DNA of 64,000 bases from Bacillus sp. IITD106 (GTDB taxonomy: Bacteria; Bacillota; Bacilli; Bacillales; Bacillaceae_C): positions 1 to 64,000 of the forward strand of contig NZ_JAIAZY010000020.1 in NCBI RefSeq assembly GCF_019459225.1, in the 5' to 3' direction. Of this stretch, positions 19,412 to 28,459 are shown piece by piece; position 1 is the stretch's first letter; every line of letters starts with the position of its first letter. Under the pieces are notes generated by a model. It saw nothing but the letters and a program-made list of their open reading frames with translations, had not been told where the DNA came from and made no database searches. A program made the position numbers and the translations under genes.

Positions 19412-19482
19412 GTCTATCTCCAGCGCCTATCGACTAGCAAACTTCTTGTCCTTTTCCGTACAGGCAATTCTGCTTTTCTTTT
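19412..19482 (+). repeat. Interspersed intergenic repeat, copy 2 (short form)
   Basis: A ~70-bp short version with the same ends: begins GTCTATCTCCAGCGCC, continues GACTAGCAAACTT like copy 3, and ends CTGCTTTTCTT. It lies between ddl and murF, abutting the ddl stop codon. Confidence 0.65.
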
Positions 19483-20555
19483 TAGAAAGTATAAATGATT
19501 GACTGTTTTTCATCATGTCGTTGCAATGCAAGCTGAACTAATCGCTCAATTAATTCAGGGTATTCTACTCCCGTGTGCTTCCATAAAAGCGGGAACATAC
19601 TGAAAGGGGTGAAGCCCGGCATCGTATTTACTTCATTAATAATAATACGGCCTTCCTTCGTTACGAAGAAGTCAGCTCTCGCAAGTCCTGAACAATCAAG
19701 TGCTTTAAAAGCTTTAATTGCCATTTTAGTGATTTCCTGATATTGTTCGTCAGGAATATCAGCTGGAATAATTAATGCTGTATCTCCATCTGAGTATTTA
19801 GCCTTATAATCATAAAAATCACTTTTTGGAACGATTTCTCCTGCGACTGAGCATTCCGGAAAATCATTACCGAGTACACCCACTTCTATCTCTCTAGCAG
19901 TAACTCCTTCTTCGATAATGATTTTCCGGTCATATTTAAAAGCATTGGCAAAAGCTGCAGCAAGTTCTTTACGATCTTCACATTTACTTATTCCAACACT
20001 TGAACCAAGATTAGCAGGTTTTACAAAACAAGGATAGCCGATTTCAGACTCTACTTGTTCATAGGCTCTTTCCGGATTACCATCCCATGTACTGCGAATA
20101 AAAGAAACATACTTAACTTGATCTAAACCCGCTTGGGCGAATAAGTTTTTCATGATCACTTTGTCCATGCCTGCTGAAGAAGCAAGCACTCCATTTCCTA
20201 CATAAGGAATATTTAATAATTCCAACATCCCTTGCACTGTTCCATCTTCACCATTCGGACCGTGTAGAAGAGGAAAAACAACATCATAACTTCCATTTTG
20301 CTCCGGTGTAAGCCTTGTACTAAGCGCATTAGGCCCTACTTCTTCTCCAGCATTTCGTAATTCCAACTCTTTTACGTCTTCGATAGGTCCTATTAATTCC
20401 GGCCCTTTAATCCAATTGCCCTCATTAGATATAAAAATAGGATGAATTGCAAATTTATCAGTATCCAAAGCTTTAATGACTGCTTTGGCCGTTTGTAAAG
20501 AAACTTCATGCTCTGCTGATTTTCCACCGTATAATAAACAAATATTAATTTTCAT
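19482..20555 (-). CDS. ddl: D-alanine-D-alanine ligase
   Basis: ATP-grasp ligase, 357 aa. Features: [42 protein letters not shown] and [16 protein letters not shown] with the metal-binding Glu/Asn. ATG at 20555 has TGGAGG six bases upstream; the longer upstream reading lacks a ribosome site. It makes D-Ala-D-Ala for MurF. Confidence 0.96.
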   Translation of the reverse strand: MKINICLLYGGKSAEHEVSLQTAKAVIKALDTDKFAIHPIFISNEGNWIKGPELIGPIEDVKELELRNAGEEVGPNALSTRLTPEQNGSYDVVFPLLHGPNGEDGTVQGMLELLNIPYVGNGVLASSAGMDKVIMKNLFAQAGLDQVKYVSFIRSTWDGNPERAYEQVESEIGYPCFVKPANLGSSVGISKCEDRKELAAAFANAFKYDRKIIIEEGVTAREIEVGVLGNDFPECSVAGEIVPKSDFYDYKAKYSDGDTALIIPADIPDEQYQEITKMAIKAFKALDCSGLARADFFVTKEGRIIINEVNTMPGFTPFSMFPLLWKHTGVEYPELIERLVQLALQRHDEKQSIIYTF

Positions 20556-20740
20556 TTTAATCCTCCATGCTGTGCAGATGTCTTTTATTTTACCACGAAG
20601 ATGGGACATAACTAAATGAATTCTTGTGAATTTCTTATTTAAAGAAAAGTTTTATAATGGCCTATATTTTATAGTCCTGCTCCAGTGCTTGCGTTTTTCT
20701 AATAGTATATGGGCAAACGTGTATTAGTGTTATCAAACAG

Positions 20741-20778
20741 ATAAAAAACGTGGATTCACCTCATCGTGAGCCCACGCC
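20741..20778 (-). terminator. Terminator of the 20791-21573 gene
   Basis: On the minus strand CGTGGG, an inner CTCA/TGAG hairpin and the partner CCACG are followed by TTTTTT. Confidence 0.6.
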
Positions 20779-20790
20779 TCGTTGTCCATT

Positions 20791-21573
20791 TTACGTTGTT
20801 GAATACGCTGCAAAAGCTTGCCATTCTCCCGATTTACGATCAAACACAAGTTTTCCGTCAGCTTTTCTGTCGCCAAGCATTTCATATTCCTCGTACATAA
20901 CATCCATATCAAAGAAATCCCCGATTACCCATACAGGGATCTCTATGGTAAGTCTGTTTCGATTAACTCTTTCAAGGGAGATGACCATTCCTTCTTTCAT
21001 AAAATCAGCAAAAGGATGCAGGATTTCTTTAGGAATAGCCGGAACACTTTTTTTCTTCACTTTAAAAAAGAACGACTTTTCTTTTTGATTATTTATTTTC
21101 CCTACGATGGTTGAACCTAACATCGAGAAAAAAGAATCCCATTCTTTATAATATGTTTTATTGAACCAACCATCTTCTCCAGCAAGATAAGCAAAATTAT
21201 TTTTTAATTTCCTATAAAAAGGAAGGCGTAAATGGTCCTTAAGATGTCCTAAATAAAGAATTTCTGCTATTTCCTGACCAGATAAAAGATTTAAATGTTC
21301 TTCATCATGAAAATCAATCCAACAAAATTCTCCATATCCACGAATATCTTCTTGTACTAATTTTTCTATTATCTCTTGATCAACATACTCTAGTTTCGTA
21401 TGCATATTAAAATGACTATCCTTGATCTTATGGCGTATTAATAAGGCATTTTGGATTTGATTTGGAATCCCCGTTAAGAAATCGATAAATCTAATTCCAT
21501 ATGAAAGGACAAAATGATCGGTTTGGTTCATATGTACATAGATAACTTCTCGATCCAAGACATGTTTTTTCAA
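20791..21573 (-). CDS. Uncharacterised soluble protein
   Basis: 260 aa, no transmembrane segment, and no domain I can name. It is rich in aromatic and charged residues (WIDFHDEEHLNLL, GEDGWFNKTYYKEWDSFFSML). The last 60 residues look beta-rich. TTG at 21573 follows GGAGGGG by six bases; the ATG at 21588 overlaps that ribosome site and is unlikely. It is a single-gene unit with its own terminator. It has the look of a Bacillaceae-specific orphan family. Confidence 0.8.
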   Translation of the reverse strand: MKKHVLDREVIYVHMNQTDHFVLSYGIRFIDFLTGIPNQIQNALLIRHKIKDSHFNMHTKLEYVDQEIIEKLVQEDIRGYGEFCWIDFHDEEHLNLLSGQEIAEILYLGHLKDHLRLPFYRKLKNNFAYLAGEDGWFNKTYYKEWDSFFSMLGSTIVGKINNQKEKSFFFKVKKKSVPAIPKEILHPFADFMKEGMVISLERVNRNRLTIEIPVWVIGDFFDMDVMYEEYEMLGDRKADGKLVFDRKSGEWQAFAAYSTT

Positions 21574-21769
21574 GAAAAGCCCCTCCATTGCTAATCTAAT
21601 GGTTGTATATGGCTCCCAGCATTAAATATGACTCTATCATAACAGATTCTTACTGCTATTTAAGAATTTTCGTGATTGTTTTTAAAAAAAGACGATAAAT
21701 GTTGCCGTTTTGTGGGTAAAGTATGTATATGCTTAATATTAACTTTCGAAATGCTAGGAGGTGAAGTCA

Positions 21770-21801
21770 CGCTTCATGAAGGATAGTAGCGTGACGCTCC
21801 A
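21770..21801 (+). promoter_or_regulatory. Hairpin between ribosome site and TTG start
   Basis: A strong AGGAGGTGA at 21758-21766 lies ~35 bases before the only plausible start (TTG 21802). Between them sit GTCACGCT and its exact complement AGCGTGAC with a 14-base loop. Folding would bring the ribosome site close to the start. Confidence 0.55.
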
Positions 21802-23103
21802 TTGCTTGCCATTAATATTTTTCTCGTTATTTTATTAATTGGATTAACCGCTTTTTTCGTAGCATCAGAATTCGCCATCGTTAAAGTACGCGGCTCCCGA
21901 ATAGACCAACTCATTGCCCAAGGGAATAAAAAAGCCGTGAATGCGAAGCGTCTGCTTTCCAATTTAGACGGATACTTATCGGCAACCCAGCTTGGAATTA
22001 CCGTTACTGCGTTGGGATTAGGATGGTTAGGGGAACCGACTGTTCAAGTTATTTTATCACCGATTTTTGTTAAACTTTCAGTGCCAGAGTCATTGGCAAG
22101 CGTTCTTTCTTTTATCATTGCGTTCAGTTTGATTACGTTTATTCATGTAGTAGTAGGAGAATTAGCCCCGAAAACATTCGCGATTCATAAAGCAGAAAAG
22201 ATTACCTTAAATATTGCTGCCCCACTCATTTTATTTTATAAAATTATGTACCCTTTTATTTGGGCTTTGAATGGTGCTGCCCGTTTAATTGTCGGGTTAT
22301 TTGGAATCAAACCTGCATCTGAGGGTGAAATTGCCCATTCGGAAGAAGAATTGCGGATCATTTTATCAGAAAGCCTGAAAAGCGGGGAAATAAATCAATC
22401 TGAATATCGTTATGTAAATAGGATTTTCGAGTTCGACAACCGAATCGCGAAGGAAATTATGGTGCCACGTATAGAAGTGTATAGCATCGATAAATCGGCA
22501 TCAATTGAAGAAATTATAGAAACAATAAAAAATGAAAGGTTTACCCGTTATCCCGTAACAGACGGAGATAAGGATACAATCATTGGTGTTGTCAATGTAA
22601 AAGAGTTCCTTTCTGATTGTATCGGAGGAAATTGTATGGGCAATGAGCCGATTATGCCTTATGTAAAGCCTGTCATTAGAGTAATTGAAACAATTCCCAT
22701 TCAAAGCTTACTCGTTAAGATGCAAAAAGAAAGAATGCATATGGCGATCTTGTTTGATGAATATGGGGGAACAGCTGGCCTCATTACGGTTGAAGACATT
22801 CTTGAAGAAATTGTTGGAGACATACGAGATGAATTTGATACGGATGAAGTACCGAATGTCCGAAAACTATCAGATGATCACTATTTATTAGATGCAAAAA
22901 TGTTAATTGAAGAAGTGAACTCTTTATTGGGGGTTCATTTATCAGGAGAAGAAGTGGATACAATAGGTGGTTGGCTTCTTACACAAAAGTATGATTTGCA
23001 AGAGGGAGACACGCTCACAGCAGATAATTATCATTTCCATGTCCACACGATGGAAGGTTCGCATATTAGCGTAGTAGAAGCAGAAAAGGAAAAGAAGAAG
23101 TAA
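21802..23103 (+). CDS. CNNM/HlyC-CorC family membrane protein with CBS pair
   Basis: 433 aa: an N-terminal DUF21 (CNNM) transmembrane domain with four membrane segments ([28 protein letters not shown]), two CBS domains (about residues 205-330: [42 protein letters not shown]) and a C-terminal CorC/HlyC domain. Relatives such as YhdP, YrkA and MpfA work in Mg2+ export or tolerance. The TTG start is inferred from family alignment and lacks an adjacent ribosome site (see the hairpin entry). It is monocistronic. Confidence 0.88.
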   Translation: MLAINIFLVILLIGLTAFFVASEFAIVKVRGSRIDQLIAQGNKKAVNAKRLLSNLDGYLSATQLGITVTALGLGWLGEPTVQVILSPIFVKLSVPESLASVLSFIIAFSLITFIHVVVGELAPKTFAIHKAEKITLNIAAPLILFYKIMYPFIWALNGAARLIVGLFGIKPASEGEIAHSEEELRIILSESLKSGEINQSEYRYVNRIFEFDNRIAKEIMVPRIEVYSIDKSASIEEIIETIKNERFTRYPVTDGDKDTIIGVVNVKEFLSDCIGGNCMGNEPIMPYVKPVIRVIETIPIQSLLVKMQKERMHMAILFDEYGGTAGLITVEDILEEIVGDIRDEFDTDEVPNVRKLSDDHYLLDAKMLIEEVNSLLGVHLSGEEVDTIGGWLLTQKYDLQEGDTLTADNYHFHVHTMEGSHISVVEAEKEKKK

Positions 23104-23220
23104 AACAAATTTGTTATTCTATTGTCCGTGTTTTTTCGACTTTTCCCAACATCATTTCCCAAGAAATAATATAATTGCTCTAGCGTCCAACCAATGAACT
23201 TAGCGCTGGAGCTTTTCTTT

Positions 23221-23421
23221 GTCTAGCTGCAGGCGCCCAGCGACTAGCAAACTTTCAGCTTCTTCGATAAGTCAACATCGGCTCGTTCCTTGCCGTGTTT
23301 CCTTTATCTCGTCAGAAGCTTAAGAGGAACGTCGACTAAAACCGCCACGTCCTGTGGCTACGTCGACGGACCCACATCCTGTGGGCTGTACGTCGCTGAA
23401 CGGGCGCCTTGCGCTTTTCTA
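23221..23421 (+). repeat. Interspersed intergenic repeat, copy 3 (long form)
   Basis: Begins GTCTAGCTGCAGGCGCCCAG and ends GCGCCTTGCGCTTTTCT. Internal GC-rich palindromes (CCACGTCCTGTGG; CCCACATCCTGTGGG) alternate with CGTCGAC boxes. It fills the space between the CNNM gene and the terminator of the next small gene. Apart from it the ~370-base gap holds nothing coding. Confidence 0.75.
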
Positions 23422-23426
23422 ATAAA

Positions 23427-23465
23427 AAACAAGTCAAGTATGCATTCCTGTACATACCTGACTTG
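23427..23465 (-). terminator. Terminator of the small gene 23473-23622
   Basis: On the minus strand CAAGTCA...TTGACTTG form a stem extended by GGTATG/CATAC and followed by TTTTTT. Confidence 0.75.
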
Positions 23466-23472
23466 TTTGCCT

Positions 23473-23622
23473 TTAAGAGTGAAGTTCCGTATAACTTTGG
23501 ATTGACTTGACATCCTCAAGTGCCTTGCTAATCTCAAGCCTTGATTTCGTTTTGGAAATCTTAACTCCAATCTCTGTCAGACTACTTATTACTTTTTGTA
23601 ACTGATCATGATCTCTTTGCAA
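23473..23622 (-). CDS. Small hypothetical protein (49 aa)
   Basis: A 49-residue ORF with TTG start, AAAGAGGTGAT eight bases upstream and a strong terminator just after. The product is hydrophilic and helical (SLTEIGVKISKTKSRLEISK, ALEDVKSIQSY). I do not recognise the family. It is supported only by signals and composition. Confidence 0.6.
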   Translation of the reverse strand: MQRDHDQLQKVISSLTEIGVKISKTKSRLEISKALEDVKSIQSYTELHS

Positions 23623-23784
23623 GAAGATCACCTCTTTAAGATTTGACATCTTAATGATATTTTACCTTAAATTTCATGCACTGTATATCGTTTTTGAAGA
23701 AAGTAATCAATTTGTCAACTTTTTTGCTTTTTCTGCTATTTACTATACCCTTCAATAGAAAGATTAATCCTATTAATAGAAATT

Positions 23785-23832
23785 CCTCAAAAAAAAATCC
23801 GGCATCGCTGCAGTGACGATTACCAGATTCTA
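23785..23832 (-). terminator. Terminator of the SCP2-domain gene
   Basis: On the minus strand ATCTGGTAATCG, a short loop and CGATGCCGGAT are followed by a long T run, a few bases after the stop codon. Confidence 0.75.
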
Positions 23833-23843
23833 TTTCATTTTAG

Positions 23844-24194
23844 CTAATGATATTGTTTTAAAAGTTTTTCTAGTCTTAGTGCCAGTCCGAGACTTCCATT
23901 TACTTTTAATCTTCCCCTCATATATGATGTTGTACTGTTTAAGTTCCCAGCCAATAGTTCTTTAAAATCAGGGAAATTTAAAATAATGGTACAATCGGAA
24001 TCATCAGGGGTTCCTTCTTTTACACTAGCTTTTCCGTCTTTTAAAATTAGTTGGTAAACACCACTTTGCTCTCCGGATATTTCGAATTGATATACGGTAT
24101 TAACATTCTTGAAAGGATCGGTACGGTTATTCAAAATCTCAATAATCTGCTGCCAAATACTAGATAAATTCTGTTTTTCAAGAGAAATTTGCAT
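23844..24194 (-). CDS. SCP2 sterol-binding domain protein
   Basis: 116 aa, one SCP2 domain: VYQFEISGEQSGVYQLILKD, DCTIILNFPDFKELLAGNLN, and RGRLKVNGSLGLALRLEKLL. Such small stand-alone SCP2 proteins are thought to bind lipid or acyl ligands. ATG at 24194 has GGAGGG five bases upstream. It is monocistronic with its own terminator; the biological role is unknown. Confidence 0.88.
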   Translation of the reverse strand: MQISLEKQNLSSIWQQIIEILNNRTDPFKNVNTVYQFEISGEQSGVYQLILKDGKASVKEGTPDDSDCTIILNFPDFKELLAGNLNSTTSYMRGRLKVNGSLGLALRLEKLLKQYH

Positions 24195-24363
24195 ATGCAC
24201 CCTCCAACCGTCTGTCATTTCTATCTATTATATCGTTTTAAAAAATTCTGACAATAGAGTGAAGCAAATTCTGTTAATTTTGGCAGGAAATAAAATCGTT
24301 TTTCAAACATTTATAACGAATTGCAGTCAATATAGATTCGCGCTGACCCTCCTATGATTAACA

Positions 24364-24864
24364 TTACTTATTTTTACCGGCCAATACCGTTAGGGGCCGG
24401 AATAATGCGATTCCTTTTCGCTTCTTTTTATTTCTAGAATCCTCTACCATTTTAAACAACTGTTGATCCCTTTCCCTTTCTTCAATCTTTTCTGTTAAAT
24501 TCTCAACTTGTTTTGCTAATGCTCGATTCATTTCAGTCAAGGTAGCCTGTTGTTTCTCCAAATCTTTCATCTGTTCGATAAAGTCCCTTATATCTTGGGT
24601 TACTTCATTTACAGGTTTTTCTTTTTTAGGGGTATTTCCTGCTGCTTTTTCCGCAGCAATTTCAATTGCCAACCCATCTTTGTTCATCATTTCTATCATG
24701 TTGGAAATCACTGTTAAATCAGACTGTTTAAAAATTCGCCCGTTATTTGTTCCGCGTTCAAACTCATATCCTTTTGCCTCCAGCAGTGCTGCATATTTTC
24801 TGATCGTACTTGCTCCAATACCAATTATTTTTGCCGCTTCGGAAGAAAAAATGTGCCGTTCCAC
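24364..24864 (-). CDS. MerR-like HTH protein with DUF3967-type C-terminus
   Basis: 166 aa. The first 70 residues are a winged-helix MerR-like HTH (FSSEAAKIIGIGASTIRKYA, GRIFKQSDLTVISNM). A charged coiled coil follows (residues about 95-140). A basic end (ERERDQQLFKMVEDSRNKKK) resembles DUF3967. The layout recalls RacA-like chromosome- or plasmid-binding proteins. GTG at 24864 follows GGAGGGG. Its target is unknown. Confidence 0.8.
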   Translation of the reverse strand: MERHIFSSEAAKIIGIGASTIRKYAALLEAKGYEFERGTNNGRIFKQSDLTVISNMIEMMNKDGLAIEIAAEKAAGNTPKKEKPVNEVTQDIRDFIEQMKDLEKQQATLTEMNRALAKQVENLTEKIEERERDQQLFKMVEDSRNKKKRKGIALFRPLTVLAGKNK

Positions 24865-25003
24865 TATATCCCCTCCTGTTTTAAATGGTACTAATACATT
24901 TCAACAGGGAGAGATGCATGTCCTTTCACTAATCGTGTAGAATGGGAAGAGGTTTTGTCATTCATCCTAAATAAGTTTCGAGTAGAATTTCATAGATTAA
25001 AAA

Positions 25004-25034
25004 GAAAACGAAATACATAAGCATTTCGTCGATT
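25004..25034 (-). terminator. Terminator of the ferritin-like gene
   Basis: On the minus strand CGAAATGC, TTAT and GTATTTCG are followed by TTTTCTTTTT. Confidence 0.7.
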
Positions 25035-25041
25035 AGTAGTA

Positions 25042-25458
25042 TTACTTCATATGTTTTTGTATGAATGATAAAAACCATACGGCATGATTTTGCTCATCCG
25101 CTGCAGCATTGCGGAACCTTTCTTTTATAAAAGGATCCTTTGCCTCATCTGCTATATCTAAATAGAAATCAACCGTGTGCTGTTCATCTTCAAATGCAAA
25201 TTCGAGGCCGTTCACATATTGATCCGGGCAGTTTCCAGCAACTTGGGGCTGCGGTTGATGATTTGTAAGGAGCGTATAGATGGCGCAGAATGTATTAAAA
25301 TGTCGGATTTCATCGTTGCGAATTTCAGTTATTCTTTCTTTTTCCTTTTCTGTCGCTGCCATATTGATCAATTTTGCATAACAGTGTATTGCTGAATATT
25401 CCCCGTTAATCGCAGTTGCAACCTTTTCAATCAAACGATTATCTTCATGAAAACTCAT
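25042..25458 (-). CDS. Ferritin-like diiron protein
   Basis: 138 aa four-helix bundle. Candidate metal ligands appear as NGEYSAIHCY (Glu and His), RNDEIRHFN, FEDEQHTVDFY and AADEQNHAVWF, i.e. paired E...ExxH motifs of the ferritin-like superfamily. It could be an iron-binding or spore-associated protein. The ATG at 25458 follows GGCTGGTGT. It is a single gene. Confidence 0.8.
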   Translation of the reverse strand: MSFHEDNRLIEKVATAINGEYSAIHCYAKLINMAATEKEKERITEIRNDEIRHFNTFCAIYTLLTNHQPQPQVAGNCPDQYVNGLEFAFEDEQHTVDFYLDIADEAKDPFIKERFRNAAADEQNHAVWFLSFIQKHMK

Positions 25459-25519
25459 AACTCAACACCAGCCTAATTTGTCTTTTATTTTAGGCTATGA
25501 TGTTATTTTAAAAGCGTAC

Positions 25520-26185
25520 CTACAGGGAATTAACAATCTCTTTCACATCATTTTTCGGGCTATTTACAAGTGGAGATACGGGATATGCTTGCATTTCTTC
25601 AGCTGAAAAAGGAACGAGAAGATTTTTTAATTCATGTTCATCTTGAATTTTTCGATCTAGCCATTCACTTTCAGACTCTTTTGTTAAAATCACAGGCATC
25701 CTATCGTGAACATCTTTTACAAGAGAATTCGCTTCTGTCGTAATAATCGTACATGAATGAATGATGATACCATTTTGTTCCCAACGATCCCATAGACCTG
25801 CAAAAGCAAATGGTTCTTTAGAATTTAGCTGAAAACGATACGGTGTTTTTTTTGTTCCTTCTTTTTTCCATTCGTAAAATCCATCTGCCGGAATGATGCA
25901 TCTCCTTCTTTTTAAAAGCGTTTTAAAGCTTGGTTTCTGATCTATTGTTTCCGCGCGGGCATTAATCATTTTATAACCGATCTTTGGATCCGCCGCCCAA
26001 GAAGGTATCAGCCCCCATTTCAACATACCGATCTTGTTGCCTGCTTCCGTTCTCACAATGGCTAGCACATCTTGGCTTGGAGCGATATTATATCTTTCCA
26101 CCCATTCCATTTCCTCAAAATCTATCAACCCAAATCTAACTGCTAAATCTTCCCTAGGAGCAAATAAACTATAACGTCCACACAT
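25520..26185 (-). CDS. SOS response-associated peptidase (HMCES/YedK)
   Basis: 221 aa SRAP domain protein. The catalytic cysteine is residue 2 (MCGRYSLF). Other conserved parts are the RYNIAPSQDV segment, INARAETIDQKPSF, RRCIIPADGFYEWKKEG and HDRMPVILT. The family forms a covalent thiazolidine link with abasic sites in single-stranded DNA and so protects them. ATG at 26185 is required so that Cys2 follows the start; GGAAGGAG lies upstream. Confidence 0.95.
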   Translation of the reverse strand: MCGRYSLFAPREDLAVRFGLIDFEEMEWVERYNIAPSQDVLAIVRTEAGNKIGMLKWGLIPSWAADPKIGYKMINARAETIDQKPSFKTLLKRRRCIIPADGFYEWKKEGTKKTPYRFQLNSKEPFAFAGLWDRWEQNGIIIHSCTIITTEANSLVKDVHDRMPVILTKESESEWLDRKIQDEHELKNLLVPFSAEEMQAYPVSPLVNSPKNDVKEIVNSL

Positions 26186-26283
26186 TTTAGGCACTCCTTC
26201 CCTATTTAAATGGTCTACCCTATTGACTTTCCCGAAAATACTCATCTATCATAATAAAAATATCAAATAACGGAGGTATATGA

Positions 26284-26808
26284 ATGAGCGATGTTAAATT
26301 GGTAGAGCCCTCTTCAAAATATAAAGAATCCTATTTAGACATGATCGCAGAATGGAAAACAGCGAATGAAAATTTAGTTCCGTTTGTATTAAAAATGGAG
26401 ACAGATGATTTTGAAAGCCTGCTACAAAAACTAAAAGGCTTTTCTCAAGGAATGGGTATACCAGACACTTTCGTACCTCATACTACATATTGGTTAGTGA
26501 ATAACCAGGAACGTGTCATTGGTGCTATAAATATCCGCCACAGATTAAACGAAAAATTACTTAACATCGGCGGGCATATTGGCTACGGAATTAGACCTAG
26601 TGAAAGAAAAAAAGGCTACGCTAAAAGTATGCTCAGCTTAGCGCTTGAAAAAGCAAAAAACATGAATATTTTTGAAGTTCTCATTACCTGCGACAAAGAA
26701 AACATCGGTTCCGCTAAAACAATCACAAGCAACGGGGGCCAGTTAGAGTCCGAAGTTGTTACAGAAGATGGGAATATAGTTCAAAGATATTGGATACATC
26801 TTAAATGA
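26284..26808 (+). CDS. GNAT-family N-acetyltransferase
   Basis: 174 aa. The acetyl-CoA motif is GHIGYGIRPSERKKGYAKSM (residues about 97-116), followed by the NIGSAKTITSNGG helix. GGAGG precedes the ATG. It is close to YjdJ/YkkB-like general acetyltransferases; the substrate is unknown. It diverges from the YedK gene. Confidence 0.9.
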   Translation: MSDVKLVEPSSKYKESYLDMIAEWKTANENLVPFVLKMETDDFESLLQKLKGFSQGMGIPDTFVPHTTYWLVNNQERVIGAINIRHRLNEKLLNIGGHIGYGIRPSERKKGYAKSMLSLALEKAKNMNIFEVLITCDKENIGSAKTITSNGGQLESEVVTEDGNIVQRYWIHLK

Positions 26809-26887
26809 ATGAAACTTGTTTATAATGATCCATTTGAGGAAATTATACAATATTAGGTCTGATTAGTGAAAAGGAGCGATCATAATA

Positions 26888-27526
26888 ATGAAGGTATTAG
26901 TAGTCGGTGCAAATGGACATACCGGACGGTTGCTCGTAGAATATTTGGCAAACAATAGTAATCATCACCCATACGCCATGGTGCGAAGTAAAGATCAGGA
27001 AGAAGAGCTAATGAAATTAGGAGCGGTAGAAGTGATAGTTGCTGATTTGGAAGAAGATGTGAGCCAAGTGACAAATGGAATGGACGCTGTCATATTTGCA
27101 GCAGGTTCAGGGTCGAAAACGGGACCGGATAAAACGATTGAGGTTGATCAAGAAGGTGCTATTAAGCTTGTCGATGCAGCGAAATCAAGTGGAGTTCAGC
27201 ATTTCGTCATGCTTAGTTCCATCGGTGCGGATGACCCGCAAGGACCCATTGAACATTACTTGACCGCAAAACGAATAGCGGATGACTACTTAAAAAACAG
27301 CGGATTAACGTACACGATTGTTAGGCCTGGACGCTTAACGCACGACAAAGCCACAGGAAAAGTAGAATTAGCCGAGAAAATTGAACTTATGGATGAACGC
27401 TCCATCCCTCGCGGCGATGTCGCTAAAGTCCTCGCAACCTCTCTTGAAATCGACAATGCCAAAAATAAAATTATGGAAGTTTTGTCAGGTGATAAAGAAA
27501 TTGAGCTTGCAATGAAAATGCTTTGA
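26888..27526 (+). CDS. NAD(P)-binding SDR-like protein (YhfK type)
   Basis: 212 aa atypical short-chain dehydrogenase. The Rossmann motif is GANGHTGRLLVEYL at the N-terminus, then AAGSGSKTGPDKTIEVDQEG, the SSIGAD segment and TIVRPGRLT. AAGGAG precedes the ATG and a strong terminator follows. Such proteins are usually NAD(P)-binding sensors or epimerase relatives; the reaction is unknown. Confidence 0.88.
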   Translation: MKVLVVGANGHTGRLLVEYLANNSNHHPYAMVRSKDQEEELMKLGAVEVIVADLEEDVSQVTNGMDAVIFAAGSGSKTGPDKTIEVDQEGAIKLVDAAKSSGVQHFVMLSSIGADDPQGPIEHYLTAKRIADDYLKNSGLTYTIVRPGRLTHDKATGKVELAEKIELMDERSIPRGDVAKVLATSLEIDNAKNKIMEVLSGDKEIELAMKML

Positions 27527-27529
27527 TAA

Positions 27530-27557
27530 AAAATCCCTCATCGTGAGGGGTTTTTTC
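27530..27557 (+). terminator. Terminator after the YhfK-type gene
   Basis: AAATCCCTCA TCG TGAGGGG TTTTTT: a compact GC stem and a T run just after the stop codon. It may also serve the convergent gene at 27562. Confidence 0.85.
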
Positions 27558-27561
27558 GTTC

Positions 27562-27921
27562 TTATAATGACGGTTCTTTTCGCGCTCTTCCGGATCGAAT
27601 CAGCCATAAATGTACAAAGAATTCTATAACCGTTAACAGTGCAGCTGTAATTAAAGCACCGCCAACTGTCACATATGCACCTGCAAAGAAATAGGAAATG
27701 AAATAGAAGGCGGCGGCGGAGATAATAAAATCAACCGTATTACTAATCCAAAAGGTTCCCTTATTTAAGATTGCGAGCTCCATCAAATATCCCACGACTG
27801 CCAATGTAAATCCGAGAATAATCGGCTGATAAACATGCTCAAAATGTACATTTGTTAAAAAGCTCGCTGCTATCATAACGACAATTGGGGAAACAATTAA
27901 TTTCATAATAAGATTCAACAT
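27562..27921 (-). CDS. DUF2512 (YndM-like) membrane protein
   Basis: 119 aa with four predicted transmembrane helices (IVVMIAASFLTNV; PIILGFTLAVVGYLMELAIL; DFIISAAAFYFISYFF; TVGGALITAALLTVIEFFVH). Family members are common in Bacillaceae and have no assigned function. Inverted SinR-type boxes lie about 100 bases upstream (28024-28041). Confidence 0.85.
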   Translation of the reverse strand: MLNLIMKLIVSPIVVMIAASFLTNVHFEHVYQPIILGFTLAVVGYLMELAILNKGTFWISNTVDFIISAAAFYFISYFFAGAYVTVGGALITAALLTVIEFFVHLWLIRSGRARKEPSL

Positions 27922-28023
27922 GAAGAAGGGCCTCCTTGAAGTTCTATCTAATGAAAGGATGCCAATTATCGTAAGAAAATATACAAAATGGAATATAAAC
28001 TAAATTAAAGAAGTATTTCTATT

Positions 28024-28041
28024 AAGAACATTTTGTTCTTT
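28024..28041. promoter_or_regulatory. Paired SinR-type boxes downstream of sinI-like gene
   Basis: AAGAACA TTT TGTTCTT is an exact inverted repeat containing a GTTCTTT box (SinR consensus GTTCTYT) and its mirror. It is followed by TAAAGAAAC, which extends the dyad. No T run follows on the minus strand, so it is not an obvious terminator. It lies between the SinI-like gene and the DUF2512 gene, upstream of the latter. Confidence 0.5.
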
Positions 28042-28064
28042 AAAGAAACACTTTTCTTCCCCAA

Positions 28065-28211
28065 CTATCTTCCAGAAATAAGTTCCTTTAATTCTTTTGT
28101 TCTAAAAAAGTCTCTTATTTCCTCCTTCTTAAATCCCATATTCTTCGCTTCAAGAATTAACGTCAACCATTCTTGATCCATTTCGATTATGTATTCTTTT
28201 TCTTCTCCCAA
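28065..28211 (-). CDS. SinI-domain anti-repressor mini-protein
   Basis: 48 aa, nearly all SinI domain: the core MDQEWLTLILEAKNMGFKKE is followed by EIRDFF. SinI and SlrA use this helical hairpin to bind SinR and release biofilm genes. TTG at 28211 is chosen because AGGGGG lies seven bases upstream; ATG at 28235 is too close to its AGGGAG. No sinR lies in the window. It is on the same strand as tapA-sipW-tasA, about 450 bases downstream of tasA, which suggests a role in its control. It could equally act on another SinR-like protein. Confidence 0.8.
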   Translation of the reverse strand: MGEEKEYIIEMDQEWLTLILEAKNMGFKKEEIRDFFRTKELKELISGR

Positions 28212-28459
28212 GTTCGTACCCCCTAATATATGCATCTCCCTAGTGCTATACAAAAAAAGGAATTGTATCTCATTTGTTATCATAACGGGTCCCAAGTATG
28301 TAAAGTGTTACTTTTTGCCTATTATAAAAATAATTAAACGAGACTATTCATTTAAAAATGACACATTTCGTCTTAAAAATCATTGCTAAAAGACCTATGT
28401 TTTTAATAAAGCTATAAAGTTTACTTGGATTTTGTACCCTCTGCCTATTTTCAGTCGAA

